64,000 nt of DNA from Cymbidium sinense (Eukaryota; Streptophyta; Magnoliopsida; Asparagales; Orchidaceae), in the NCBI GenBank assembly GCA_021442155.1, contig CM038225.1:82224925-82288924 (forward strand), read 5' to 3'. The position numbers were made by a program, and so were the translations under genes. The notes beneath the pieces were generated by a model. It made no database searches. It worked only from the letters and a program-made list of their open reading frames with translations, and was not told where the DNA came from. Numbering within the stretch: the first letter of the stretch is position 1; every line of letters begins with the position of its first letter. Below, piece after piece: positions 47,901-61,316 of the stretch.

Positions 47901-49079
47901 TTTCTCCTCACCTGTCTGATCAAGGATTGAATGATAAAGGTTAAAGCCGTGAATCTAAGTGATTAAATGTGTGATCCATCATGGCCCGTTAATCCATGGA
48001 TGGATGTCCCATGATCTATCCATGTATTTTTCTATAAAGAATGGACACCGTCCATCTTCTAAGGAATGATCCGAGCTCAATTGAGCTCAGATTGATCTCA
48101 AAATTTACCCTCACCATCTAAGCACAAAGGCAAATACATCTAACTACTAGATTTTCATGGGATTAAAGTTTACTTCACAAAGGGACAAACCACATTGAAT
48201 TTAAGCTCAGTTTAATGGCTAACCTCGCTAGAGGTGATCACCAACGCTCGATTCTCTTGGAGAAGCATCGTCTAGTAGAGACAAAGCTTTGTTGAAGTTT
48301 GGAGGTCTTGGGATTGGGTAGATCCTCCTATGGGCCAACTCTTCCTTGACTTGAGCTCAATCTTGATCAAGGTAGCACCTCCCTTGCCTTCGGAGCTTGG
48401 GAAAAGGCTTGGGCAAGTTCTATTGAGCTCATTGATGGAGCTTGCAAAGGGAATTTGGTTGATGTTGAGTGTAGGCTAAGTTCAATTTTTAGTGGAGCTC
48501 CCCTATTTTTAAGCTATGAAAACCGAGAAGATGGAGTTTGGGAAATGCTTGGGAGAGCTTAGGGAGGCTGGGAAATGACTCCTCTAGCTTTCTATTACTC
48601 AATTGAATTATGGAATGTGTAAATGAATTCAAATTAGGGGGAGTATATCTCCCCTTGGAGGATCGGATGGTCGTGCCTTCACTTGTTGTTTTGATCCGAT
48701 TGAGCTCATGCAATGTGTTTTTAGGCTGTTAGAGGCTTGCACAAGGGTCATTTTGGCTAGAGGAGGGTAGTGGGAAAGTTTCCATGTGTTTAATTGAGTG
48801 GAGGAAGGATTTCGATATGCTCAAATTGAAGGAGGTTGTCTATTTTAACCTTAGGCTAGGTTGGGTTGACCCAAACCCATTGGGTTGGGTACACCACACT
48901 CCTTAGTGTTCACTTGATCCACTAAGAGGGTGCTAAGTGATTATGGAAAGGATTTGACCAAATTCTAAATGGATTTGGCCAAAATTTACCCTTTGACCTA
49001 GGGGTAAAAAGGTCATTTGGCTTAGGTTTCAATTTGAACATGTTTGATATGTTTGAAAATGGTTAGGCCAAGTTTCATT

Positions 49080-49960
49080 GAATTTGGAGTTGGTTTGATA
49101 TGATTTGGCTCATGTTGACCCATTTAGGTCAAAATGGGTCAACTTGGGTCAAGTTGACCAATTAGTCAAATTGGGTCAAACCAAGGGTTGGGTCAAGTTC
49201 ATATGACCATTTAAAATATTTTGGTGGCCTTTGTTTGATTCAATTTGGTTTATATTTGGTTTTGGTTCAATTGTGTTCATTTAGGTCAAATGGATCAAGT
49301 TGACCAAATTGACCCATTTGACCTATTTGGGTTAGGTCATGGGTTAGTTCATGTTTGGTTGGTTATATTAAATGGATTTGTATCTTTGTTTCCAATCAAT
49401 TTAGTTTATGTTTGAGTTTGGCTCAATATGACCCTTTAGGTCAAGTTGGGTTCTAGTTTGGCTAAGTTAGGTCTAGTTGGCCAATTGAGGCTTTGATCAA
49501 GTTCAACAATCATTTTGGAATGAACTTGACTCATTGGTTTCAATCAATTTGGCTTAGATCAAGTTTTGACATATTTTGACTTTTTAGGTCAAGTTGGGTC
49601 AACTTGGGTCAAGTGGCCAATTGGGCTAGGTTAGGCTCAAATGTTGACTTGATCAAATTTAAACATTGATCATGAATGAACTTAGATCATTGGTTTCAAT
49701 CAATTTGGCCTATGGTGGATTTTGGCTATGTTGGGTTTCATTTTGGCTAAATGTAGACTTGGTCAACCCTTAGGTTTTACTTGGTTTGACCCAATTTGAG
49801 TGATTGGTCATCTCATGATGATTGTTGATCATGATGAGAGGCTTTGGTGGGCTTAGTTCAATCCAATTTGGTTAGGATTAGAATTTGGCTCATAAGGGTA
49901 CTTTAGGTCACTTTGGGTCAAGTGAGCCTAAGTGGGTCAAATGGCTTGGTCAAAGCTTGA
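49080..49960. promoter_or_regulatory. W-box-like TTGACC/GGTCAA block in antisense solo LTR
   Basis: Dense GGTCAA and TTGACC words, for example in 49,109-49,165 (GGTCAAAATGGGTCAACTTG and following) and 49,285-49,325. Equivalent to the block at 1-640. Function inferred. Confidence 0.4.
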
Positions 49961-50968
49961 TTTGAGTTTGATTGAACTCACATATGGACTCTTGATTGAA
50001 ATATAAATCCATTTGCAAGTGGTTTGAAGTCAAATGGGTTTTGATTCATTTGATAATTTCAAATTTAAGGGGTGAACATGGGTTAGACTTAGGTTTGATT
50101 TTTGAATTGAGTTTGATTTTTGGAGTTAGTTTTGGTTGTTTGAATTTATATTTCATTTATATATGTGAATATAAATGAGAATATAAATGGGTTATGAGAA
50201 AATATCAAAGATTTGAAGTGATTTGAACATGATCTAGGCTAAGTCCTTAAGAGAAAATCAAAGTGACTTAGGAAAGATTTTGAATTTGGATTTGAATTTT
50301 GGGTTTAGTTTGATTGATTTGAATTTATATTTCATTTATATATGTGAATATAAATGAGAATATAAATGGGTTGTGAGAAAATTTCATGAATTTAAGATGG
50401 TTTGATTTTGATTTTAGGTCCTTAAGAGGGAATTAAGGAACTTAGGAAATATTTTGGGAATTGAATTTTGGATTTAGTTTGATTGATTTGAATTTATATT
50501 TCATTTATATATGTGAATATAAATGAGAATATAAATGAGTTATGAGAAAATTTCATGAGTTTGAATTGATTTGAACGATTTAGGCAAGAGTAGATTAAAT
50601 GACATAAGGCAAGATTTGGAATTTCAATCATAAGTTTCAATCATGGGTTTCAATCATGTGGCATTGATTTAAGTTTGGGAAAAATTAATGAAGCTGGAAT
50701 TGATTTAGGTTTGATGTCGATTTGATTTGGAGTTTGACTTGAAGAAGGAAGTGAGGAATGTAGTTCAAGCTATAGGATAGGCAAATTTTCCTAACACTCC
50801 TAAGGCATGACCTATTCCTATGGCTAACTCTTCTAAGTCTCTAGGGCTAGGTTGAGTGTCCACCTAATCACTAGATGTATCTTAAGACTAAGGATATCTT
50901 AAAGTCTAAGAGGGGTCATATGTTTAAGATGGAAGGCTTGAGAGCTCATCCTAAAAATGAGGTCAACA

Positions 50969-51076
50969 GTAGTGGTCACTATGGTTAAGCTAAGAACTTT
51001 CAAACTTAAAGATTTTGAAGGAAAGGTGCAACTAAATACTTGGAATGGGAAGAATCTTTGTGGATATTATCAATAA
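50969..51076 (+). pseudogene. C-terminal end of element B pol, displaced by the LTR insertion
   Basis: Immediately right of the solo LTR the plus strand reads open as VVTMVKLRTFKLKDFEG, then VQLNTWNGKNLCGYYQ and stop TAA (51,074-51,076). This is the standard end of a Tat-like pol (G.FKL.D..G....WN..NL..YY). It continues directly from the GPY codons at 43,420-43,429, which proves that the 7.5 kb LTR lies within one former reading frame. Confidence 0.85.
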
Positions 51077-53619
51077 ATTTTCACTTGAAAAGATTTAATT
51101 CAAGTTTGAATTTATATCTTAAGCAAAATTTGCATATATGCCTTAAAAAAAACAAGTCCACACAAGTTAACATCAAGTAACACTCTAATATACAACCTTT
51201 AATATATATAAATCTATCAATAATGTTTTCTTTAATTTTTTCACACAGTCTAACATTATCAGGTAATATCCTAGCATATAGACTTCAATAAGTAAAAGCT
51301 CAATCTTTAAAATATCAACCTTCTTACTTTGGGTGATAATCTTATTAACTTGAGATAAACTATTACACACTTATAAATAAATTTTATGACTTATATTAAA
51401 GTTTACATTATTATTCTAAAATTTTAAATTTAAATACAAAGAAAGTGAAGAAGATATAATTAAACAATATCAACTTCTTCATTATTTTCATCAGAAGAAA
51501 AGTGCCCTCTAGAATATCAACTTCTTCATTATTTTGTCTTGAGAAGAATCTTCAGAAACCCGACTTAGAGATAAACTTCAATATCTACACTTATCTTACA
51601 ATGACCTAGATAGGTTCCTTTTAGAAAGGCTTGAATAAAACCTTCTTAAAGATATTGCCACTTTAAACTCTTTACTTCAATATCATAAGTAGGTCACAAG
51701 CTTCTGGAATATGATCTTAGATTATATTCTGGAAATCATTCATTTTTAAAAATCTTCTATGATTCTCAAGCTACTGCCAACTTTAACATTTTCCTTTCTA
51801 AAATTTAAACCAATAAATTTTCTTTTATTTTTTTTCTCTGAAGCAAACATATTTGCTTTAGCTTTTTTCAAAAGTTTTTATAATATGATTAATTTCAGCA
51901 TCTACTAGCTTGTCACGAGTTTAATCAACTAACATTGTAATGAGAGTGAAGTTTTCATAGTTGATAACTAAGTCCTGCATTTAGCTAATTGATTCTTAAA
52001 AACAATTACATCATTAGATTTGGACTCATATCATTTCTTGTATTCACCATGAAGATATTTGATCTTCATGAATTTAGTATTCAATACCTTCAAGGTAACA
52101 TCTAGCTTAAGATATATTTATCCCTTTTATTATATGAGATAAGTGCATATGATAACAAAAAAAAAGATTATAGAAGAGCTAAAACAATTGAGTTAGCTCA
52201 CTAATTCATTAGTACATGTATGATTTAAAACTTCTTCCATAATATGAATCTTTGATGGGCTAGATTGACTTCTTCTATCAAGTAACAAAATAGGTGATTC
52301 ATCTTTTTTTTCTTATATAAAGAGTTTATTTGTGCTATTATATTAGTCATTTAGATGGCATTTTAAAAGCATGGTTAAATAACTCATTATTCTTATCTGA
52401 TCCTTTCAACATTAAAGCATGAGATCTCCCCACATAAATGAAAAGACCAACCATAAATAGTGACTCTTCATTTACATATTTATTAATATAGTAAGTCTCA
52501 TATTAAATATCTTCATTACTTGAAATTTTGGGAGCCTTCTTTTATAACTTAATAGGGAGGGGGGTGGGCAACTCCTTTAACTTATCTATTTTCAAGGAGA
52601 ACCCAAACATTTTTCTTCAAAGAAAAATCTATTAATTGGTCCAATTCTTTGCGAGATCTCTTGTATGAAGATCGAACCATTTATTTCTATAAAATATGTG
52701 ACCTTATGAACAACAAGTAAATATGTTAATATTTGCCAAAAATTCTACAGTAAGTGTTATGCCTCTCTCCCTAAAATGACATCATTTTGATGATCTTCAT
52801 CATAGCTCAAAATTAAGATAAAGAAATCTCCAATGTTGATAGAATGATGAATAATTTAAGAGCTAAAAGAAATCAAAGACCCCATATGTAAACTCACCTT
52901 ATAGATGGTAAGATATCCTAATAGTGTAGAATGAGCTTGATCATCTTATTGGCATGCACAACCACTAGATCATTTTTAAAATAAAACTCTTTCTAAATTT
53001 TGATAAAGTATCACTACTTATTATTGATATTACATCATCAATTCCTAATGCTCTATGGCACTTTCACAGTCTATCATCTTGTATGAGGTTTGTTTGACAA
53101 TTCTTTGGCATCTAGACATTTAATGAAAGATGTTGACTCATGGATAATATTAAGAATACTCTCAACTTCAAAGCTTGTGGCACATTAGAGATCGAATACA
53201 AGATAAGTGATCCTATCAATGATAGTTTTAAACCTTTACACAGAGGAGAATTAGAATCTGAAGGGGATTCATGCCATTTGTATACAATAATAAAGAAACT
53301 CCCCGCCTTGCCCCTTAACAACATGCACTTATGGGATGGAGTAGCAAAACAAATTAAAAAATGAAAAGGTTTTATGGGAACATAATGAATACAACACACC
53401 TCTTATGTAAGCTTTATATATATATAAGTGTCAGCATTCACCAATTTTTGCACCAATCAATGTGACAACTTTAATAAAATTGAAATTTTAGCTATAAACA
53501 ATTTAGTTCATTTGTATCTCAGATGGAAGATTCACATTGACATTTGAATGGTAATCATATTAAATGATCTTGAAGAATATGATTTCACATATATTTTGGA
53601 CAATATAAATTTGATGCCT
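51077..53619 (+). other. Post-pol region of element B, no gene recognised
   Basis: AT-rich sequence between pol and the 3' LTR. A short direct repeat (ATATCAACTTCTTCATTATTTT) occurs at 51,467 and 51,516. A 74-codon stretch at 53,140-53,364 is the only open frame of note; it resembles nothing I know and is overlapped by a minus-strand frame. A stretch around 51,840-52,450 has been heavily mutated and shows no domain. The length agrees with the long 3' untranslated regions of Tat-like elements. Confidence 0.5.
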
Positions 53620-53633
53620 AAGTAAGGGGCAAA
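53620..53633 (+). other. Polypurine tract of element B
   Basis: AAGTAAGGGGCAAA directly precedes the 3' LTR start TGATATATAG. Plus-strand priming tracts of LTR elements have this position and purine bias. Confidence 0.65.
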
Positions 53634-53845
53634 TGATATATAGCCTTAAAATTTAATCAATCAAGCATGAATCTTGAGTTAAACTAAATGGCTCAATGAG
53701 ACAAACCTATCACACCAAAATGATTCAATTCAAATACGAATGAACTCAAATAAAGTTTTTTTGATGGAGAACGTGCATGGTGATGGCTTTGAATTGAAGG
53801 GTCAGAAGATCGTTAAATGACATGCTTATAATGTAACCTAGCACC
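53634..53845 (+). repeat. 3' LTR of element B, first part
   Basis: Matches 39,281 to about 39,480: TGATATAT start, AAAATTTAATCAAT, GAGACAAACCTATCA, GAATGAACTCAAATAAA and GACATGCTTATAATG. It stops where a family-A LTR begins (TATTGACCTC at 53,846). Confidence 0.8.
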
Positions 53846-54809
53846 TATTGACCTCACTTTTGTAGTGAGGACTCAATCTCCTCTCCTTAGATTTAGGAGT
53901 CTTCTAGACACTAGATTCTACTTAGTCATAAGATACTTTTAGCAATTAGGTGAACACTTAACCTAAGCCTAGAGACTTAGAATGGTTAATCATAAGATTA
54001 GGGTATGCCATAGGATTAGAAAAATTTACCTAGCATATGGCCAAACCAAATCTATACTTACCTTCTTAAGCTAAACCAAATCCAAAATCCAAATCAAATT
54101 CACAATCAAATCAATCAAACCAAACCAGATTCCAAATCAAATCAATCATTTCTAAGCCATATGACTCAATCCATGGACTTAGCTAAAATTTTCTTCAATC
54201 CAAATCAAACTCAATTGATGTTTCCCATGAATTAATTATTTCCCCAATCATCATCCCAAATATAAATGAAGTCCGTAATCAATTGAACCAATGCCAAAAT
54301 CAATTTGATCAAATCTAACTTAACCCATTTGACTTGAAATATTCAAATAATCCAAAACCCATTAGAACCCAAATCAGTTACAATCAAAGATATAAATCAA
54401 TCCTAAATCCATATATAAATCTGACTAAACTCAATTCAACCCAAAATCGATTCAACTAAGCCCAATTGGTCCACTTGACCCAAAGTAACCAATTTGACCT
54501 ATTTGAACCAAATTCAAATCCTACCTAAATTGGATTAGACCAAACCTTCCAAAATTTCATGTAATGATTGTTGATCATCCTTGATTGATCAATTGTCATC
54601 AATTGGGTCAAACCAAGTCAACTTGGTCATTTGACCAAGCAATCCACTTAACCTACATAAACCAAACTAACCAAGTCTCAACCCAAGCCAAATTGATTGA
54701 AACATATGATCCACATCAACCTAAGATCAATTTGAACATGACTTGACCATCAATTGAGCTAAACCTAACCTAACCCTTTGACCCAAGTTGACCCCATTTG
54801 GCATAAAAG

Positions 54810-56790
54810 AGAGTTTACCCCTCATTTCAATTTAATTAAATTCAATTCAGACACACTCACCCTTAGAGAGTTCCTTAGGAGAATTTTGAAATCCCCATAA
54901 CACTCTCCATGCCTCTCAAGCCTTCCCGACGTTGGACTCCATCAACCCAAAATAGGCAAGGCACCACTTGATCCAACTTCTTCAAACCTCAACCAAACTT
55001 CAAATAACTTCACCCACACCTTCCCCTATCTCCATCGAGTGAGAAAAAATCTTTTCCCAAGCTCCCTGACCACCAAAAAGTGCTATTTTGATCAACATCC
55101 GGATACAAAATAATGGACCTTGGTCCACAAAGCAAGAGATGAGGAATTATCACACGAGCTTCTCAACACGGCTTCACCTCATCCAGGTGAAGCTACCTCA
55201 AGCGTTGCACCATCGATCTTGAGCTTTGGTGAGGTACATTCCTTCAAATTAAGCTTTTAGCAAATTTTTCTAGGCCTTTTTGAAGAGAATTTATATGTCA
55301 TGAGAATCTGACCGTTAGATCCCTTGGGATCTTCCTCATGAAGGCGTGGGATCAATTTTAATGTCATTCAAACTCTGATGACCTCGAATCGAGTGAGGGA
55401 AGGTGGTCCCATCACTATGTGGATGATAGATCATGCACCATCCATTTCACATGATCGGAATGGACGATCATGATTAATCTGCTAAATTTGATCTGATTAA
55501 TCCCTTAAGAAATGTAGGTTTAATCTAAGATCGGACGACATGGACGAAACGCGACCGCCGCCAACCACGTCAGGCTAACTCGGATGCATTTAAGTAACTT
55601 ATATCCCGATGCCATGTGGAAAGCGCACCATGTTAGCAATCCACGTGGTGCTGATGGGATTAGGCTTAATTATGGCTTAATTAATCCATTTAATGGCTCA
55701 AACTATGAAAAATCATAACAAATTATAGAAATATCCAAAAAATACAAATAAATACTCATTTTAAAGATAATTTAGAGGATAATCAATTAAAATTAATTCA
55801 GACACATGCACCCTCATTTTAATTCAATTCAGACACAATCACCTGAAAGAGTTGTGTAGGTGAATTACAAAATCCCCAGAGCACTCTCCATGCCTCCCGA
55901 GCCTTCCCGACGTCAGACTCCATCAACCTAAAAAGGGCAAGGCACCACTTGACCCAACTTCTCAAACCTCAACAAAACTTTCAATTAACTTCACCCACAC
56001 CTTCATCGAGTGAGAACGAATCTTCTCTCAAGCTCCCTGACCACCACAAGTGCTACTTCGATCAACGTCAACCTACAAATTAATAGACCTTGGTCCATAG
56101 ATCAAACAATGAGGAATTATCACACGAGCTTCTCAACAAGGCTTCACCTTGTCCAAGCGAAGCTACCTCAAGTGTTGTACCACCAGTCTTGAGCTTTGAC
56201 GATGTATATTCCTTCAAACTGAGCTTTTAGCAAATTTTTCTAGGCCTTTTGAAGAGAATTTGTATGTCATGAGAATCAACCGTTAGATCCCTTAGGATCT
56301 TCTTCATGAAGGTGTGGGATCAATTTCGACATCATTCAAACTCTAGTGAGCTCGGATCGAGTGAGAGAAGGAGGACGGTGTTCGTCTCCCGTCGCTATGG
56401 GGATGATAGATCATATACCATCCATTTCACATGATCAAAATGGACGATCATGATTAATCCACTAGATTTGATTTGATTAATCCCATAAGAATCATGGGTT
56501 TAATCTCCATCATTTGATCTAAGATCAGACGGCAGGGATGAAACCACGACCACCGCCAGCCTTGTCATGCTAACTCGGAAGCATTTAAGTAACCTATCTC
56601 GCGATGCCACATGAAAAGCGCACCATGTTAGCGATCCACATGGTCGATGGGATTAGGCTTAATTATGGCTTAATTAATTCATTTAATGGCTGAAACTATG
56701 AAAAATCATAACAAATTAGAAAAATTCAAAAAATATTAATAAATACTCATTTTAAAGGTAATTCAGAGGAGAATCAATTAAAATTAATTC
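54810..56790 (+). repeat. Tandem duplication of about 0.98 kb inside the divergent family-A LTR
   Basis: 54,810-55,800 and 55,801-56,790 are two copies of one segment: TTCAATTCAGACACA at 54,841 and 55,823, CACTCTCCATGCCTC at about 54,901 and 55,880, CACACGAGCTTCTCAACA at 55,151 and 56,120, and GGGATTAGGCTTAATTATGG at about 55,658 and 56,648. Spacing is close to 980-990 bases throughout. The copies differ by many substitutions and a few indels. A single copy is present in the other family-A LTRs. Confidence 0.9.
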
Positions 56791-58019
56791 TAATTAATTT
56801 TTAATAATAATTAAAGCTTAATTTGGGTTTAAATGTAAACTTAATTAACTTAATTAAACTTTAATTACTTGAGTAATTAATCTCAAGCTTTTCTCTTAGT
56901 TTAATGGGATGATCTGCCTCCCATGATTTTCTTGAAATTTATTACTTGGTTAATTAGGAAAATTGATCATTTGAACCCTAATTACTCCTTTAATTAATCT
57001 AATGATTAATTAAACACCATAAACAACAAACAAATTAATTAAACTTACTAATCACTATTTTATAGCGAATAGGTGAGGGAGTGGGATTAGGACCCCTTTC
57101 CTAATCTCTTTTCCCGAGTCCATTTCATTTTAAAGAGGGTTAATTAATATGAAAGTTAATTAAGGGTTTAATTAATTTATTAAGTAGCTTAATTAATCAA
57201 ATTAAAATTATAATCATATCGGATATTTAACAATGAGATTAAGGGTTCCCCTTTATGTGTTTAATAACATAAAGACCCTTAAGGAAATCATGATTAGCCC
57301 ATAAGTATTGGAAAATCATGAAAGTACTTAATTAATTTCTTCAACTAAATTAACTCTTAATTATGAACCATTTGCATTAAGTCCTTTTAAGAGCATTGCA
57401 ATTTTACTTTCTCATATGTTCATTTCATTTATGGCTCATAATTAGGTGGTTAATCAAATTAAAGAAGCATAGGTAAGGGCAATTAATTGATTTAATTAAG
57501 GATCCAACTTAATTAATTCATAAAATCCACTTAATTACATTTTCTTATTCTTAAACCAATTAAGTTCACCAACATGGGAATGGGATAAAACAACAAGAAA
57601 ATCTTTCCTCTTTTAAATTAATCAAAATCCTAAATCATGAATTAATAATAAGCTTTGATTTTCTTTAAATAGATTTATTTAATATGATTGTTCTCATGAA
57701 TTAATTTAGCTGAATGAACCATGTGTTTATATTTAGTTATTCCTTTCTAATTATTTTAAATATTGTATGTCATATGGTTTCATGGATTCATGTTTTTTTT
57801 TTTTCAAATATAGATAAATTAAATGGACTTTATTTATGTAAGCTTGCATGTGTTGATTTAATTTAATTATATGTGTGATTATTATCACTAATAATTTCAA
57901 ATCTATTTTCCAAATTTTATAAATCGATAATAATATGTGGAGTGATGATAGTTATTAATACATATAGGATTTGCATGTGCTTGTAGCTTAAGTATGTGAA
58001 ATTAAGCTCTCCTTCTAAT

Positions 58020-58800
58020 GATCCATATATAGATTTACATTAGTTTGGACGATAATAGGTATATAGTCAGACATCCCGGGAATACGAGGCTTTAAGTAGC
58101 CCCATGGAGGTTATTTGATTACCTCACTTTCCTAGTTTAACAATAACACGTACTCATTTAGTTTCATTCCTATGTATTTTAGTATTAGAATTTGGACAGT
58201 GCTTTAATTCATATGCCTAAATAATTCAACTAAGGAAAATACAATCTTTGCATGATTTTCATCCTTATAGTTATGTATACATTCATATGTATTTAAGGTA
58301 GTAAGTGTTTAGTCTGTACATCTTGGGAATACGAGGTTTTAAGTAGTCCCAAAGAGGTCATTTGATTACCTCACTTCAGTTAACAATGACACGTGCTTGC
58401 TTACATCTTTTATACATTTGTATGTGTGCTTAATTAAAAGATGAAGATCCCCTTTTATTATTAAAAATGCATGCATCCATAATCACCTAAGTCATTTGCA
58501 TACATTACATGTAGGTTAGTGCTTTATTTCTTGTGATTCATATATAGATTTACATAAGTTTTAATGTTAATAAGTATATACTCTAGACATCCCCGGAATA
58601 TGAGGCTTTAAGTAGCCCCAATGAGGTCATTTGATTACTTCACATCCCTGGTTAATATTGACACGTATTTATTTGATTTCATTCTTATGTATTTTGTATT
58701 AGAATTTGGATAGAGATTTAACCTATATGTGTGAATAATTCAATTGACTAAAAATATAAATCCCAAAACATATACATTCATCACCATTTAAGTGTGCCAA
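58020..58800 (+). repeat. Triplicated module of about 250-270 bases in the divergent family-A LTR
   Basis: The block ACATCCCGGGAATACGAGGC, TTTAAGTAGCCCCA, GAGGT(C/T)ATTTGATTACCTCAC, then (A)ACAATGACACGTACT, occurs at about 58,067, 58,317 and 58,590, each followed by an ATGTATTT..TAGAATTTGGA-like stretch. In the other family-A LTRs it occurs once (3,519; 23,893; antisense near 46,240). Confidence 0.85.
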
Positions 58801-59820
58801 AATACATGTTATGCATAGATACGATAAGTATTAAAGTCACATGCATGCTACATGTGATGGAAAGGAATGATTTAATATATGTCATGTGATAATAATTCAA
58901 TTATATTAATCCTAAGATTCCTTTCACATTGAATAGGATAATTTAAAGTTAACATAAACTTAGGATTAACAAAAATGTGTAATAAGCCATTCACTAAAGA
59001 AAGTCAAATCATAAAAATATGCTTTAGAAAGTGACTTAAAATTATGGATAAAAGAGGGTAATCCCCTTTCTTCTCTTTATAACACTTAGATGCTAAGTGT
59101 AAATCAAATGAAACCAAGCAAAACACAAATTAAAATTCTCAAATCAACTAAACAACTTGAAATGAAACCAACCTTCATGTTCATATTCCAAACTTAGAAA
59201 ATCATAACCCAAATGCTTAGTAAGACATACCACACAAAGCCTTAGCATGCACATTATAACTAAGTCACCACTTCTAGTCCTAAGTTAGGACAGTGTATGT
59301 GTGATATGTATTTTATTTTATGATGTAATGTTTTAGACTAGATGTTAGATGTATGTTTTGTAGATTGGATGTTAGGTCGCTCTTAGCTAATCATGTCTTA
59401 TGCAGGAGATTATGATTGAGTGGTTGCTTAAAAATAATTCTTTGTAGGTTGCTTCAACCCCTAAACATAATTAAAGTTAAGACAGGTGGGCTTGTTTACC
59501 TATGTACAGTGTGTTAAGTCCAAATTATATATATAACTGCTTGGGATTATATGTATGTTTAGCTAACTTCTATTTTATAGGTGTAGTTAGATTTTATTTT
59601 TTCAATATAAATATAATTTTATAATAGGAATTATGATCAGTGTTGTGGGGGATTAGGATGAGCAATGGCTAGAAGGCTTAGTCTTTGGGTGCCCTGTGAT
59701 GCCTTGGAGCAAACCAAATCAAATTAAAGGAAAGAAGTAAAGGAAATAAGAAATGATGAATGAAGACCCCCATAGCATGTATTCATTCTAATTATAATTA
59801 TTCTTTTATATCCTGAGTTG

Positions 59821-59844
59821 TATAAGGGTAGAGCTTGGTTACCC
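59821..59844 (+). promoter_or_regulatory. TATA box plus hairpin in the divergent solo LTR
   Basis: TATAAGGGTAGAGCTTGGTTACCC: TATAAG followed by GGGTA/TACCC arms. It is the only block of this length I could align without gaps between this divergent LTR and the other family-A LTRs in this region. Confidence 0.45.
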
Positions 59845-61316
59845 ATCTTTTCTTTTGGTGTACGCGACACATGGCTGTTATTCTTTTATGTTAATTTATG
59901 AAATTGATTGATGATCTATTTAAGTTATGTATTAGGGTTGCATTTGTTTCATAATTTCTTAATGATTGTTAATGATTGATGCTTTAATGTGTGGTCTGGA
60001 TGCAATAGGCTCTTAGACAAAAAAATTTTTTTACCCAATGAATCACTCATAATTAAAGTTTTAAACAACTCATAACCTCACCATAAAGCCTAGGTTATAA
60101 TCAAGATAATTAAAATATTTAGCAACCCCTTAACTATATGTTGTATATCTCACATCATGCATGCATCTTCTATTACTCTTGCTAAAAATGAGGGCCTCTG
60201 TCCTTACATAATAGGGATCGCTTGACCCATGAGAGCAACCCTTGATAACGGAGCTTCACCCTCTCTTTTGATTTAGCCAATAATCTATTTCATCATGTAT
60301 TTAGGCATAAAGAAATCCTAAAGCATTTTCCTAAAATATTAAGTCTAAAAAAATTAAATAAAATTTGAAAAAAAATTTGCACTTGTAGATTAAGTCATAT
60401 GCTCATACCACTCATGCACTAGTCTCTTAGGGAGTGGATTTTAGGATTTTAGTCTCTTTTCAATTAAATAACTACCCTAGCTATCTTGCAATTCATAAGA
60501 CCGGACAACATGGTTTTGAATCAAAGGAGGTGTTAGCTGGTGGCCACTCCAGGCGGTTGAAGTCCAGAAGTTGGGCAGGTTTATTCTCTCTTGTAGAGAT
60601 GAATCCTTATGTCCACTTGTCACTTAGATTTATGTCATGCTTTAGCTTATGCTAAAGCTCCCTAGATTTAGGATCTGAGATAGTTATTTCTTTTGGGCTA
60701 CAAGTATAAATCCTCACCTCTTAGGTGTTTCTACAACCTTGTGTTGGCAGACTATAAGCCATAGTAATCTAATAAAAATTCAAATCAAATGAATAAAATC
60801 TCTTCACTTTTAAATATATAAAGTCTCACCATAGGATAGATTGGAATGCTCACTATGCTTCCTAGTATCATGAGCATTTCCTACTTCCTCCCTTTAGATT
60901 CCAAAAATAAGTCTTCCACTTGGTCTCTCCCACTTGATTTTCCAAACATAACCAATCCTTTGATAGTCTAACCTTTAAATCTTTGGAGATAATAATTATC
61001 TACTTTAATAAAGAGTATTATTAAGGAATTTTGTTTCTTAGGATGTAATTAACTATGGAGGCTTGCCTTCATATGGAACTTAAGAACCCGACTTAATATA
61101 AACCCTGCTTTATTTATCCATGTAAAATAAAAAAAAAAATCACTGGTATATTCTAAGACCCATCATGCTTTAGGAGTTCTTATTAGGTGATTAGGTCTAT
61201 TGTAGGGTGATGTCTCTATCTTTCAAGATAGTACATCATACCTTAATGTCATACCCGATTACTTCAATAAGTACCCCTATGATATTGTCTTACATCTAAA
61301 AATAAACACCACAACA

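Larger units (their letters stand above)
43430..50968 (-). repeat. Antisense solo LTR of family A inserted in element B pol (7.5 kb)
   Basis: The whole segment is the reverse complement of the family-A LTR. The right end GGTCAACA (50,961-50,968) is the complement of the TGTTGACC start and the left end TGTTGGTGAAATT is the complement of the ...CACCAACA end. Internal order matches throughout: for example the TATA/hairpin at 44,955, the GAA tract complement at 45,040-45,091, the TTGACC block at 49,080-49,960 and the AT-rich block at 50,000-50,750. No gag or pol accompanies it, so it is a solo LTR left by LTR-LTR recombination. Clean target-site duplications are not visible (CCCTA against GTAGT), probably through decay. 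Confidence 0.85.
53846..61316 (+). repeat. Divergent sense solo LTR of family A inserted in the 3' LTR of element B (7.5 kb)
   Basis: Starts TATTGACCTCAC (compare TGTTGACCTCAT at 19,300) and ends ACCACAACA (compare ACCAACA). The order of blocks follows the other family-A LTRs: the CACATCTAGTGATTAGG-like block (AGCAATTAGGTGAACACTTA at 53,940), TTGACC-rich region at 54,440-54,820, AAT-rich region, GAGGCTTTAAGTAGCCCC block (three copies here), TATA/hairpin at 59,821, and ATCTTTCAAGATAGTACA near 61,220. Divergence from the other three copies is high, indicating an older or distinct subfamily. No internal domain is attached. Confidence 0.8.

Noticed and set aside
51400..52560. Minus-strand copia-like coding sequence
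   Set aside because: Translations gave only isolated suggestive residues with stops every few codons and no ordered motif set.
53140..53364. 74-codon frame that could be a small gene
   Set aside because: Located in the post-pol region of element B with an equally long minus-strand frame across it. No known domain; chance is the simpler explanation, though expression data could change this.
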